64,000 bases of DNA. It comes from Macrocystis pyrifera. Taxonomy: Eukaryota > Sar > Phaeophyceae > Laminariales > Laminariaceae. Below are positions 1 to 12,500 of the stretch, piece after piece (position 1 is the first letter of the stretch; the number at the start of each line of letters is the position of its first letter). The translations under genes and the position numbers were made by a program. The stretch is taken from assembly GCA_031763025.1 (NCBI GenBank), contig JASSKH010000026.1, positions 1,550,001-1,614,000 of the forward strand, written 5' to 3'. The notes beneath the pieces were generated by a model, which did no database searches, was not told where the DNA came from, and worked only from the letters and a program-made list of their open reading frames with translations.

Positions 1-227
1 CCAACACATACGAGTACCGTAATAAATAAAGTAAAAATGATCGCACAGAAAATGTAATCCTGTGCCCCGCCGGGCTTCGGAAGGTAGTATCTGTAGGTTG
101 CTGTCGCTGTGCTGTCGCGTTGCTGCTGTTGCTGGGCTTTGATCCTGTTCTGCTGCTGATGTAGCATGCTGTTGTTCATTGATATCAGTTGTTCGCTTGT
201 TGTGGTGCGTTGGACGTTGAGAGTCTC

Positions 228-632
228 GTAACCTCTCTGTACCAGGTATGCATGTGTCGGGCTCCGTGTGCTTGTATACGAAAGGAAGACGACGTGCGTC
301 GCGTGATCTACACTCTCTGCTGCTGCTCTTTGCCGCCGTTGCCAGCAGCAGGTGTCGCTGTTGTTTTGCTGGTGGTGTGCTGCTGCTCTGCAAAAAATAG
401 CAGTTCTTATTTTTTGTTCATAATATCGTACCATATAATATCACACCATACTTTCTCCAAAATATTCTGGTACAACACCGGATATTTCGTGGCTACCTCT
501 CTTTACCAGGAATGTCAAGCCCCGCGTCCTTAGGACGACGTGCGTCTTGTGATATACACTATCTGCTGCTGTTGCTGCTGCAAGCAGCAGTTGTTGCTGG
601 TGGTGTGCTGCTGCTCAGCGGCAGCTATTCAA
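228..632. repeat. Direct repeat of about 150 bp, two copies
   Basis: Positions 228-405 and 488-632 share an ordered series of blocks: an ACCTCTCT..TACCAGG start, a GACGACGTGCGTC block, a TGATATACACT-type block, a CTGCTGCTG run and GGTGGTGTGCTGCTGCTC. The copies have diverged and are separated by about 80 bp. No element ends are visible. Confidence 0.6.
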
Positions 633-982
633 GGGATATTTTTGTGTTCTGTACGAGGGATACGATATCATACCTGATGCAAAAAGCAAGAATATGCCTA
701 CAAGATCCCCGCGGCTTTTCGTCGTGTCTCCTTGTTCTTCTTCAAGAGTTTAATTATTCGTTTCACGAATATCATGTTATATAAGAAAGTGAATTTCCGC
801 GCGCGCTCAGCATGAGAAAGTCAGCCGGAGCCCGATTTCAGGTTTCTTGTGACAGGGTCGGTACTGCTGTATGGGTTTTTGGCGGTTCTCAAAAGAGGTT
901 TTCATCTTTTTGTGGTCTCGAGATTTTGTGTCGGCCCTTGGTGGAAAACGCCCCCGTATATAGTGTAAACCCCTATGTATGC

Positions 983-1426
983 TGTGGTGGAAATCGAGTT
1001 TGTAAGCCTTAAACTCGCGTAGCGTATGTTGCGTAACATTTTTAGTCTATTTTTCCCTACAATGGCGTCGCAGGCAGGGCATGAGATTATGAAGAGCGAG
1101 GTCCGTGGTTCGATTCTCGCCTTCATCCCCCAAGAAAGGAAAAAAAGGGGAATATCTCATGTTCAATAACATGTAAAATTCACTCACTTAGGAAACACCT
1201 AGGAAGGAGAACGATGAGAGCAATGCGATAGTTGCATACTGAGTCTGGTAACGAAAAGTCGGAGGTAAAACTTGGATACTCCGAGTCTCATCGGGGTTCC
1301 TGACTTGCTCGCAAGAAGAGGTAAGTCAGGTTTAGTGAGGGAGAATGTGGTGGGAATCGAGTTTATAAGCCTCAAACTCGGGTAGCGTTTGTTGCGTGAC
1401 ATTTTTAGTCTACTTTTCCCTACAAT
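983..1426. repeat. Direct repeat of about 80 bp, two copies
   Basis: Copies lie at 983-1063 and 1347-1426. Both run from GTGGTGG through AATCGAGTTT and GCGTAACATTTTTAGTC-type blocks to TTTCCCTACAAT, then diverge abruptly. After the first copy comes a weak tRNA-like A-box/B-box pair (near 1062 and 1112), so a degraded SINE-like origin is possible but not shown. Confidence 0.55.
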
Positions 1427-1958
1427 AATGCTAGAGCTCTTTGTAAATTATATTTGGACTGCCTGCCATTATGCCGTCACCGTATAATCTGTACCAGGTA
1501 TTTTTTGGGATTGGAACCCTTCAATACATTTGGGCGGGTGATCGGTGGTAGGTAATGAGGCGACAGGGTGGCAAATTGAGCCGTCTGCTCAACAGGCGAG
1601 GATAGCGATCCGCACCCTGGTTTACGGCCTGGAACTTTTTTGGCAGCGGTTCTTGGGAGTGGTTTCCGTATTTGCCGGTTTTGCGGCATTACCAGTACAG
1701 TATTCAATCTGTTCCGCCGCCGCCGCGGCGAGCAGGGTGGTCGGTGGGGTGAGCACCGACCAAGGAAGAGCCACCGCCAGCTTTAGCCCGGCGCCGACAG
1801 CACTATCAAGCAGCAACACCCACAGCACTATCAAGCAGCAACACCTGCAGTAGCTACAAACCAGCCACTCACATAGACAGTGGGTTGTCGTTCGATGGTG
1901 TTTCGAAAGTGTCTGGAGGGGGGGGGCATGGCCTTTGTGGTTGGAGGTGGCAAGGTTA

Positions 1959-2809
1959 GGCAAATTCTTATGCGATCGGAAACTAGGATTGAAAAAGCCA
2001 GTTTCCGATCAGTTATTTATCCGACTGGATTCTGAACAGCTACCCTTCTTATCGTCCGTCTGATCGAATATATACTGTTTTTGTGTTTTTTCTGGAGACG
2101 TTTGATGTAAGGGAGTGACTTTCAATAGATTGATTAATAATAGCTCCAAGAAAGAAGGGCAGGGCAGGCAGAAGTCGGTTCGAAACTGCTTTGCCGTAAT
2201 GCTCGTGGGGTCAGAGAGGTCTTCATCTTCCAGCAGCTGCGCCCAACCACGCATACATGCTGACGTCTCGCTTCTTCCTCGAACAGCGTGTGAGCTTCAC
2301 ACGCGGGGCGTTCTCCTCCATCTCGCCCTCGAAGCCATCGCGGCGCTGGATTTCTTCGAGAGTCGCCACAGCAACAGCCAGCGCAGCAGTTGGCAAAAGG
2401 TCATCGATACCGCGCACTGCGACCATCGGGTGCTGTCACGTGCTGCTGACGGGCGTAGATAAGGATGTATGACGCTGACTCGCGCCGAGGAGCAGCAGAC
2501 GTGACAGCAGCCAAGCCAGCGTCGCCGATGTTGTGGTATGGGGTCGTGTCGTATGTCGTGTTGTTGCGTGAGTGTGTGATACTCGTACGCGTATGCGGCG
2601 GGACTTTCATTCATTTCCGATGCATGAATCCGACTGGCGAGTTGGATCGAAAATCTCAGATTTTTCGACTGTCTGGTCCAGTTGGAAATCATAATCGAAA
2701 AATCTTGGATTGAAAAAGCGGTTTTTCAACTGCATAAGAATACCAATTTTGATCTCCGATCGGAAGCCGACTTTTGCAATCCCTGTTTTCGGCTGCATAA
2801 GAACTGGCC
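1959..2809 (-). mobile_element. Harbinger-like DNA transposon, 851 bp, non-autonomous
   Basis: The ends are imperfect terminal inverted repeats of about 55 bp: the left begins GGCAAATTCTTATGCGATC, and the right, read on the minus strand, begins GGCCAGTTCTTATGCAGCC. TTA stands directly outside both ends (1956-1958 and 2810-2812), the 3-bp target duplication typical of PIF/Harbinger elements. Inside, a minus-strand reading frame resembles the N-terminal part of a Harbinger-type nuclease and is broken by a frameshift. At 851 bp the element is too short for a full transposase. Family assignment rests on the target duplication and weak protein resemblance. Confidence 0.6.
2009..2426 (-). pseudogene. 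Harbinger-like transposase N-terminal fragment, frameshifted
   Basis: Two overlapping minus-strand frames join with one frameshift near 2240. The upstream frame carries an acidic/basic stretch ending in SRKKRDVSMYAWL. The downstream frame continues RGWAQLLEDEDL, then SITAKQFRTDFCLP. That layout (WxxLLxDxDL, then a KxFRxxFxxP block) resembles the region before the catalytic DDE domain in Harbinger/PIF nucleases. No catalytic acidic triad is present. It lies wholly inside the inverted-repeat-bounded element, which supports a transposon origin. A chance open frame is the alternative. Confidence 0.4.
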
Positions 2810-3059
2810 TTAGGGGCGGGAGCAGAAGTGTATGGAGGTAGGGCGGGAAGATGGCAAAGCTACAGAGAGAGCGAGACGGCGGGGACTCTCTCCTTGGTAT
2901 GACTGGTGGCAGTATCAGACAGCAATACCACATAGCCTTCTGCCCGTCGCAACATACGCGCAGCAGCTACAAACCAGCTTTTACATGAATAGCGGGTTGT
3001 CGTTCGATGCTTCTTCGGAAGAGTTTGGGGAGGGGGACTGGCCCTTGCGGAGATACTTT

Positions 3060-4136
3060 TAGGTGTCGTAGTCGTGATCGTTGGCAAAGTCGTTGCACGC
3101 TTTTGCTTTTCGTGGTCTGGATTTTCTGTTTTTTCATAATGTATTTGGTTGTTGACACTTTATGCAATATACTGCTGTCAGATAGCCATGACATAATGTC
3201 AATAATACACATGGCCGAAAAAAGACGGATGTACTGACTCTGTTAGCATACATGTACATACGTAGCACAAATTCATACCTGGTACCATTTTTATGTACTA
3301 CTGTAGGTACTGAGTACCAGTACGCAAATGCCTGGCATGTAATAAGCATCGACCAGAAGCGTGTTACTCGAGCACAAACAGCAATAGAGTACAGTACTAC
3401 CTACTGCAGCAGAAGACACGCCTGGTACGAAGCACTTGTAGAACCTTGAGGGACTATGACAGTGTGAGAATTTGCGAAGAAAACGTTGATACCGGTTGCG
3501 CCCGACGGAGATGCATCGCCTCGAAGTAGCCTCCGCTGTTGGGGATATTCACAGGCCACAGACACAACTTAGTTGCACTCGCCGTCGTTCCCAAGAACCA
3601 CAGGCACATACGTAAACGGGCATCATGGCCTTAAGTGCTTACCAAAAGAAGATACGCATTGCACTGCCAGTACTTAGGCGATGCAGGACCAAAGCGGCAC
3701 TCGTTGGAGCAGAGGAAGCGCAAGCAGACCAATGCAGCAAGAGATGCGCAAACACCGCCAATCCGCAGGCAGGTCTCGCTGGCGGCATGGCTGAAATATT
3801 TATTAGGATCTATTTGCCAGAACTAAGTTGCACATGCATGTGTGCTCCACATTTCTGTTTCCCTCGTCATAGCAGAATAAGGGGCGGGGGGCGAGAGGAT
3901 TACATAAATGGTTTAAGTCGGAGGCATCTTCCATTCCCGTTTCAGTTTTTGGGGATTGACCACCTGCTCCATACTAACGCAACATATTCATCGTTCGTTG
4001 CCGACTTCGGCAAACAACTCGGCATAAATTCCCAACTTTAACACACAATTTCCGGTTGGAATGGGCATTTTGAAATAGTGGCTGTGTCATCAGTAAGAAA
4101 ACGTGATCATTTCTGATATACCTAGGGTAGTAAGTA
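3060..4136. other. No gene recognised
   Basis: Nothing convincing is seen on either strand. One 138-codon open frame at 3625-4041 lacks any recognisable motif and has no supporting splice sites. One exact TACCTGGTA motif lies at 3276. Confidence 0.4.
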
Positions 4137-4243
4137 TTACGGGGGGCCATAGTAAATAGGACCAAATATTGTTGGTAAAAGAGCGAAATATATAGTTTTT
4201 TTTTGTGTGTACCGTGGGTCCCATTTACTATGGTCCCCCGTAA
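4137..4243. mobile_element. TA-flanked MITE, 107 bp (mariner-type ends)
   Basis: The element is almost all terminal inverted repeat: it begins TTACGGGGGGCCATAGTAAA and ends with the near-complement, closing in CCCCCGTAA. TA flanks both ends (4135-4136 and 4244-4245), as expected for Tc1/mariner-type insertion. Related copies are at 46158-46256 and, as a longer element, 53649-54359. It has no coding capacity. Confidence 0.8.
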
Positions 4244-6389
4244 TAGTAGCTCACGAACGCATCAAATCTCTATTTTAGTAGGCCCTACGTGACTATGCTG
4301 TCTGCTTTATGCAATATTTTCAACCCATCATGTGTAAAAATTCGCCAACAGCGGCAAAGTTACGCTATGAAATTAACGTACTACATTGGACCACGATGGT
4401 TTTCGGGGCGACAATATTTTCAGATGCAGACACTTGATCTAACGGGGTGACGTATTCGCAAGTCTGCATATCCCCGACCTGTCTTTGGGTGCTTTCACTT
4501 GGCATGGCCGCTGATCGTCAATGTAGGGAGGGGAAAAGCGTGTGTGACGTCACTTCCAAATAGAGCATGGAACCGGCGTGTTGATTGAACCTTGCCCCCC
4601 GAACCGTGAGTTGTCGACCACATCCAGACCGACCTGTTATTTACAGTGTAGCAGGTTCCAACACTTAACGGTCCCCACTGCCTATTCGGGGGCCACTATT
4701 GCTGTATTACCACTGCCTGTGGCGTTTATTGCCTCGGTTCCGCTCATTTTTTTACATAGTAAAAGAGAGTAGGTTTAGTGGGCTGTTGATGACCTGCGAC
4801 GTGAACGGTAGCGGGGAGGAGTTTACTACCTCACCGAAGTTCCAACGGATGTACACAGTACAAGTGCCCATGTAATACGATAAGAGGTGCCGTCAATCCG
4901 CCCCGCCCCGCCCTTCTCATACAGATGAATGCAAAATGGGGGTACCGTCGCGATAAAGTGCGTTTGCTTCGGAGTACCTTACACTCAACAAGTGCGTAAG
5001 CGTTGAGCTGAAGGAGGATCGAGGTAGAGGAATCATAGCATGAGCTGGTTGTGCCCAAATCCTTAAATGCCGGTCGTGGCGCGGCAGGGCTGATCACCGC
5101 ATATACGGCTCGATAGAACTATAGAGGGGCGAAGACTGAGCACAACTAGTGACTGTAGCTACGGTAAATATCGCGCGCATGAAGGGCGAACTATTTCTTG
5201 AGTTTCCGTAGGTAAAAAACAACCTCGCAATACTATGATCGTCGATCTATTATGGGGGGAAAAAGACCCTTTCTAGTGCGCCCACAGTACGTATCGGACA
5301 TGCGTCGCCTTTTGCACAGTTGAAACACGTGCGGCACATTCACCCAACAAGCCACCTTCTACGCAATCGGTAACAAACCAACCACTTCGTAAATCCAGTT
5401 CTGCTACGTGTCGTCTTGAATCTGCCGAAGGAGCTGGGGCCCAATGAGCAATGAAACAAAACGCCACACATGATCTGAACTGGACAATACACTTATATGC
5501 TGGAAAAAGTGCGGGTCGTAGCGCGAACCTACTCGAGAACAGCACGCCAACTAAAAAATAAAGACAAACGTTGGCAGGTGAACGCTGGTGGTCGAACCCC
5601 TTCGGCCTTTCAGAACGTACAAAACTACTGTAGACAGTAGAAACCAAACGTCACCTACCAGGTACCAGGTATAATTAAAAAAACGCATACAGGTCGCGTA
5701 TGCATACCAAGCTGGGGCCAACTGTCAACAGCTTGAGTGGATAGTAGTTGAAGGTATGACAACCGCTCATCCAGCAGAAGTTATTCATTGCGTGTATTAT
5801 GCTGGAATCCCGGGGGGGTTGTTTGTCGCCTGTGACGCCATAGCAGCAGTATTAGACTGCATCGGCAACCCAGAAAGCTTGAGTGGTGCCAACTACCGCC
5901 ACGGAGGGCTTAAAAGTCGAAATAAAATATCATGGGCCCTATTACACGTGTCAACAAAACAAAAAAAAAAACAGGTACGTGGAATGCTGCCCCAGACAAA
6001 TTCAAATTCCATGGTGTGTCCCGAAGAGCTGAGCGTTGTGCTGTGATAGTACAACAGCGGTTCCACATACCCGTTGCAAACAAGGGGCAGTGTGAAGTCC
6101 TTGATACCTGTGATTGCGAAAATACGTCCAGTGATCCTGCCGTCGAATGTGTTTTGTCACCTCGCGTAAGATTGGCACCGAATGCAAAGCCAAACAATAT
6201 TTGCCTGGGAAGCGGGTAATAGTGATGGCAGACGGTTAAGCGACTTAAATGAGTTCGCTCAAGTTGTAATTATTATAGTCGGCGTGACATAATCATTTTC
6301 CTGTGGCAGATTTATCGGTTCTAGAAAACACCGCATCAGCTGAACAACACCTGTATAACGCGGGTGCTGTCGTTTTGTTCTTATCGCAG
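4244..6389 (+). other. Upstream of the first visible ispE exon; no exon found
   Basis: The missing N-terminal part of ispE, including the PAKxNLxL-type block with its catalytic lysine and any plastid transit peptide, was searched for here and not found. The stretch is therefore probably intron. Two overlapping TACCAGGTA motifs lie at 5656-5671. Confidence 0.4.
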
Positions 6390-6554
6390 ACGGTGGGGTT
6401 TGGCGACAACCTGTACTTTCGAAGACTCCCAGAGACCGCGATGCAAGATGGGTTTGACTGCAACATGGACGGGGTACCGACTGACAGATCAAACCTTGTG
6501 CTGAGGGCTTTGGATTTATTTCGGGCCCGGACCTCCACGCAAGATTTTTTCGAG
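6390..6554 (+). CDS. ispE: ispE exon (first one visible)
   Basis: The acceptor is ..TTATCGCAG at 6381-6389 and the donor is GAG|GTACAG at 6554/6555. It encodes 55 residues including TVGFGDNLYF and SNLVLRALDLF, the region between the N-terminal substrate-binding block and the ATP loop in IspE. It starts and ends in phase 0. Its first residues match the point just after the SLFQ-like block of IspE proteins, so at least one exon lies upstream. Confidence 0.85.
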
Positions 6555-9500
6555 GTACAGTATTGTTGACCAACCTGCAACCATATTTCAAACACGTGTT
6601 CCAGTAAATCAGAGTTCATGGTTGCTCAAGTGCATCCCAAGCTGCCTAGGCATTCTTGCTGTCGAAGCTTGAAGTTGAGAGCCCAGCGGACTCGTCGTGA
6701 CTGCTCCTGGTGTACCCCAAACACTATGCCATACCCCAAACACGTATTGTACGATACGCGCAAACGAAACTGAAGTGAGCACCGGGTGCATAACAAGGTG
6801 GTGCATACAACACTTACATTGCCGCCGACATCAACACAATAGGAGGTGCAATAGTACGTGGCTTCGACGACCTCGCGCTTGTAAGTAATTAATCATTACT
6901 CATACGCCCGCTGTGGGAGACGAGTGGCATGCTGACCGTGACGAGATTGCTATTCTGACTTGTACACAACTGTGCGGTTTACGCGGTGGCAAAGCGTAGC
7001 ATTGTGGGGGCAATCCTCGATGGTAGTGGTGCTTTCAGACGGAACTCGTTTTTATGGTTCTAGACGGTAAAGACAGTTTGCTCTGGTTGATAGCATCGTC
7101 TGGCCTTATCCCTATGTTCCCGTTCGGCTGCTTGTTGAGATGGTATGGTTGAAGTGGCACACCGGATGTCTGGAGCTATTTTGAGTCCGATGTACATGCT
7201 GCAGCTGCGATGGTTACCAAGAGGCACGGACAACTATCCTAGAGCGTGATCCTTCCGTCCCTTCCATCCCATATGTAGTCCCTACCCTCAGCAAAGACCC
7301 CAGCCTGAAAGAGACATGCTCAGCTGGAAGACTCAGGCTGTTCTATGTGTGAGATGAGCATTATAGGACCCCCCCCTCCCCGGCTAGTGCCCGCAGAACC
7401 CCAACTACGTACATACGTAGTTGTAGTATGCAGCGTTGTGACCATGGTGAGTCTGCTGTGGTGGTGGCCTAAAGTTGTAGATTCGGGTACGTATTAGGGG
7501 CGGCTCTTTTACAGAGTTGTGCGTTGCCGTGTCTCCTCATAGGGTGGGATCATATGCCGTAACTATTAACCGGGACCGTGTCATTACTTCCTCGTGCAAT
7601 CCTGTGCACAAATGAGACGTTGGCCCTGTTGACCCCGCAAATATAACCCTGGGAGCGTAGGCTTGCCTTGACCCTTGTTGCCCGTACTGAGCAAATGCGC
7701 ATTATTTTAGTTTCGGCACGGGGTGAGACATAGGTTTTAGTGCGAGGTGCCCGCTGGCTGCACCTTCAGCGGTATACCACTAACCACTATTCTGCGCATC
7801 TCGAACAGCCCGTGGTTGCTGGATGTATCGTATGACAGTGATGTATACCTTATTCGACATGCAACCTACCGTGTAGGTTAATATAGGAATCACTGTGGAG
7901 GAAATTGGATCACTCTAAGCCGTGTTGTCTAGCCTCAGTTTTATTATGGGGTATCAAGGGTGGAGGCGTTGTGACGATTATTGTAAGGACGACTGATGTA
8001 CACGAGCAGATTCAATAGACCTGGAATGCATCACAACATACCTGGTACGCTTTACCCCTCGTGGTTATTGAACGGTGCACAGGGGCTCGCTCTTGCCCTC
8101 GATTTATTACGTTCTGCTCAATTCTACGCGTACTGAACGCATCGTGATACAAAACATACAGTGTTATTCTTGTGTGCAGGTGTACTTGAACAAGCGTATT
8201 CCGCCTGAGGCTGGCCTCGGGGGCGGTAGTGCCAACGCTGCGACGGCGCTATTCGCCGCCAATGAGCTGGCAGGGCGTCCAGCGTCCTTGGAAGAACTCC
8301 AAACGTGGTCTGCGGAGCTTGGGTCTGACATCACCTTCTTTTTATCAACGGGCACATGTTACTGCACAGGACGGGGGGAGATACTTCATCCTCAAGAACC
8401 TCTCCCACAAGCCAGGTGAACCTATGCGGAAGCAACGGTTATTTGGCACTTCGTACGAGGTACCAGGCCCCTGGGAAATATGGTTTTAGCATTTTGTCCC
8501 CTGTGTACATGTGTTTGGCAGTATCACTGCTGCCTGGTGGGGAGAGTGGGTACTGTGCCGTGTTACCCATTCCAGCTGGCATGGGTAGGCTACCATGTTC
8601 GGATCCATGGCCAGTTGTACCGTGTAGCAGTGTATGGAACATCCTAGCTGTACACCGGGTAGTCTCAAGGATATACAATATTAACCTTTGATTTAGGAAA
8701 CGTTCGTCTCAGTCAGTCGCCGTGTTGCACTGCTGGCAGGATTGATCGCCTGCAAACATATTTGCTTGTCAAGTTTCAGACTATCGGGTCAGCGGTGCAC
8801 GATTCCATGACATTAGCAACGACGGGCATCAAAATAGAGCCCACGGCCGTTTCATTGAAATTAGTACAAGGGAGACGGCGGGGTGGCACGTTTGGGATGT
8901 CGCATGTGGGGATGAAATGGTGTACGAATCTCGCAGTAAACTGCACACCTTGCTCTCGAGAGTGCGATGCCACACGCGTGGTCGTTGTAGGCGTTGCAGT
9001 TACTACAGCGGGTCGGACCATAACTATATATATATCCGTTGACCGAAGCTCAGTATATGCCTTGCAGTGTACGGTTGTATTTTCATGGCCTCAGACGTCG
9101 TATTGCCGTTGGAGCAGACGACGTTGGCATTTGTTGTTGTACGTTTTGTATACTTCTGTCGTCATACTAAAACGTCCCTGTCTTGCGTCTTGTCAGAGCC
9201 AGGCAACGACCTGTTTTTTTCTGTGAGTTGATCCCTACCTGGTATGTATTTTTCCGCGTCTCGTTGATGTTTCACCCTTGTTCATTTCGCCATTCCATGG
9301 TGCGCAACGCTCAGCATTTATTCCTTCAGCTAAATTATTATCAGCTGCCACTTCGATGATTTGCTAACGTCTTGCCGGTTTTATTTCTCCCCTTCTTTCC
9401 ATCTCATTTATTATTTTCACCTTTCTTTTTTTTCTATCCTTCCTAGGCGTAACTCAGATCTGGAATCACAACGTATTTCCCCCGTCCTCCCCACTACGGT

Positions 9501-12500
9501 TCGTGCCTTGTACTTGGGCCCTTTCTTCCTTCCTTCGTCGTCTATTAATATTCATAGCATCGAATTGCGCCTACCTACGCTACTAGGCGTTCTCAGCAGT
9601 TGATTCCGTTTTTTATTTATTTTTGCGAATAAATTCTTAAATCCGACCCACGTGAGATTCAAAGACCAGCACCAACCCTTAGTAGCATTCGTGGGTACCA
9701 CTATTAGTAGCCCACTGGGGCGACCGGCTATGAGCGCTTGCAGCAATGTAGAGAATCATCGAACTTCGCGCTCAAGTGGCATCGACATTGCTGACGATAA
9801 ATAGTATAGACCTTGGGTTGCTGTTTTTGTACAGCAAGTACTCTTCGAGTATTGGTACCAATGCACAAAGAAAGGCCTTTTTGAAACGCGATGCAGCAGT
9901 CCACGTTGTCACAGCTGCCGCACGATTTCCCTCTCGCCCGTTGGTTGATGGTGCTTGGCGAACGACTGGGGTGCCGGAGACACCTTTGGGGTCTACACAG
10001 CTGGTCGCGCGCAGAAAGACGTTTGATGCCCTTCAAATTACGCGCGCGGCGTTGTGACCGTGCGCAAGCACGAGATTCTCGCGTGTTTGTGCCCGTGATC
10101 GCATGATTCACAAACCCCGCGGTACACTCGATATTTTGTTTTTGGTTAACAATCCGGTGTCGCGCGGACTGACCGACGCCCCTCTTTTCATGAGACCACG
10201 ATTAAAAGCAGTATCAATCGACCTGGGTATCCCCGGAACCGTAGATCATTTGAGTTTGCGTCTTGGTGTTGCGGAGTTTTATTTGTAGGGAACAGTTGCA
10301 TTTCTGGCGCACCTCAGCAAACATCAACGTAACGCGCAGATAATTTACGAGGTGATACGCCCCTATCGAGGCGAGGCACTCTGACTGCTTGAGGGGATGG
10401 TTCACCCTGGCGGAAAATCAAAGCCAGATCTGTGTTGGGGCCGTAGACAGGAGCCCTACCCTATGACCTTGGGGTCTCTTAAGTGTGACAAGAGTTGTAC
10501 CTGTGAAGTGACGCTCTAGGATGGACAGGGGTGTCATTTTCATAAATCTAGCGAACTATTCTCGTCGCAGCCGCCGTAGGCTCCACCGCTTTGGTCATGT
10601 GCAACGCTCCTACGCGTGGGGAATGGTAAGATCCGTTGGAATTTCTTCTGAGATGGGAATTCCGGCAGTGCACGCTGGGAGTACCTCGGTTAGGTTTTGA
10701 CTTGCCTAAGGCCGGATCTTATGCATTTTTTTTTAGTGATTGAAAAAGGCAGGAAGTCGGATTTTCCAGCGGCAAAAAGCCACACCAGATCAGTGCGCCA
10801 TATGCCGTCTTATGGTGTTTTTGGTTTTATTTCATGGGAGAATAAAAAAAAGAACAGAACCGAGATCTTGAACTTCACGTACGAGGACCCACGACACGAA
10901 CGAGTCGTTCACGCCGGGTTGGGCGATCAACCTTCACCACCAGCTCCTCGAAGGAAGGGACGGAATGTGGAACCTCCTGGGGAGCTGCCTAAGGGGTTTG
11001 ATAGTCGCTGGACCAGCAAGGAGCTCTCGCTCTCGCGGAGCATGAGCTGCTCGCGGCCGGCCGTCGTGGTCAGAAAAAAAAAAAAACGTTAGATTGTTTT
11101 GATACTGTACTGGTAGTCTCGTCTTATTCGTCTCCAAAGTTGTTTTGCCTACAGTTGAGCAGCTGCAGTTGGACGGCCGCAAGGGACGCGATGGTGGCCA
11201 AGGTATTGATGCCCTCTATCTCCGTAGTGGCCGATGCACAAGTGCTGGAGCCCAACTATGTACAAGAGTAACCAGGCATGTAGCGTTGTGACCCATCATG
11301 AGCCCAGTCTGTAACCTATACAAAATTGTACAATGCCTCCGAGGTCTTGTGCAAAAGCAAATTTTATCACTTTCAGAGTTGATCAGAAAAGGCTGTCAAA
11401 AAAAACCACTTGATGGAATTTCATGAGTGATAAAATCTCGGAGGAACATTTTTTCCACCAAACAGGCCCCATAAGACGTGATTTTGATAAAATCTGATCA
11501 GAAACGGGACCAGATACCCCGAAGCCTCCGTAAACAGCCGTATGATCACCTTTAAAAAAATGCATAAGATCTGGCCTATCAAATATTAAAAAGTATCAAG
11601 TATTGCATGCATTGTTTCTTTGATAGCACGAAACGCAGGTTGCAGTAGTGCGCCCTTCTTTCCTTGCACCACGCCAGCTTTCGTATCCAACTGAAGATTT
11701 TAAGCTAACAGCCGGCGTTGATGTTTCCGCTGGCTGATAACGACGTGGCAAGCTCGGACGCGATTTTCATAGTGCGCACATCCTTGCCTTATATACAGTA
11801 GTACGGCTCATACTGTATACAGCGTGTGCTTAAAATTATCCTTCACACTGTGAAAGCACATGCTGCCCTCTAAAATCAACCCTTATACTTCGTATACGCA
11901 CGGGAGTCACCACGGCCAGACATGCCTGTATCACGACCGCGTCAACCAAAATATTATTCAGACAAGAAAATATACACCTGAGGCCGACGCTTATGCTATA
12001 CCTGGTATTTTTTATCGTGCTTATTTGTTTCTTTACGGGGGCTTCAGGGTGTCTGGTCCCATTTTCTTGTCAGAATTATCAGAATTGCATCTTATGGGAG
12101 CTGTTTGGTCGAAAAATGTTCCTCCTTGATTCCACCAATGATAAAAGTTTGATGAAATGTTTTTTTTTTTATTGGCGGCATTTTTCAGCCACTTCATAAA
12201 AGTGGTTGAAAACGCTTTTGCACAAGACCTCGGAGGCATATGCAAGTACATGCCTGGTATGGGTTATAGATAGACCGCCGTATAGACTGGGCTATGGCAG
12301 ATCACGAAGCTACGCGCTTGGCTACCCCTGGTAGTATGGGTTTTAGACCGTATAGACTGGGCTATGGCGGGTGACGAGGCTTCGCGCTTGGCTACTCCGA
12401 GTTCACAGCTGAGACACGGTACCCCATCGACCATCACGGTGAGGGAGAGCATCAGTATAACCTTGGCCGCCATCGCGTGTATTGTGGTTGTCCAGCAGCC

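Larger units (their letters stand above)
1..1958. other. Gene-poor left flank
   Basis: No coding exon is recognised here. The sequence is rich in CTG/CAG trinucleotide runs between about 100 and 640 and holds two short direct duplications listed separately. All open frames are short, low in complexity and without a recognisable domain. The stretch could be intergenic or part of a far-upstream ispE intron. Confidence 0.5.
1853..3040. repeat. Direct repeat flanking the Harbinger-like element
   Basis: Blocks at 1853-1923 and 2970-3040 are homologous: CTACAAACCAGC, then GGGTTGTCGTTCGATG, then a G-rich end. They lie on both sides of the element at 1959-2809, so that element sits inside or between two copies of an older repeat. 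Confidence 0.55.

Noticed and set aside
1062..1130. tRNA gene suggested by TGGCGTCGCAGG and GGTTCGATTCTC at tRNA spacing
   Set aside because: The flanks do not form an acceptor stem and the T-arm does not pair, so at most a degraded tRNA-like remnant.
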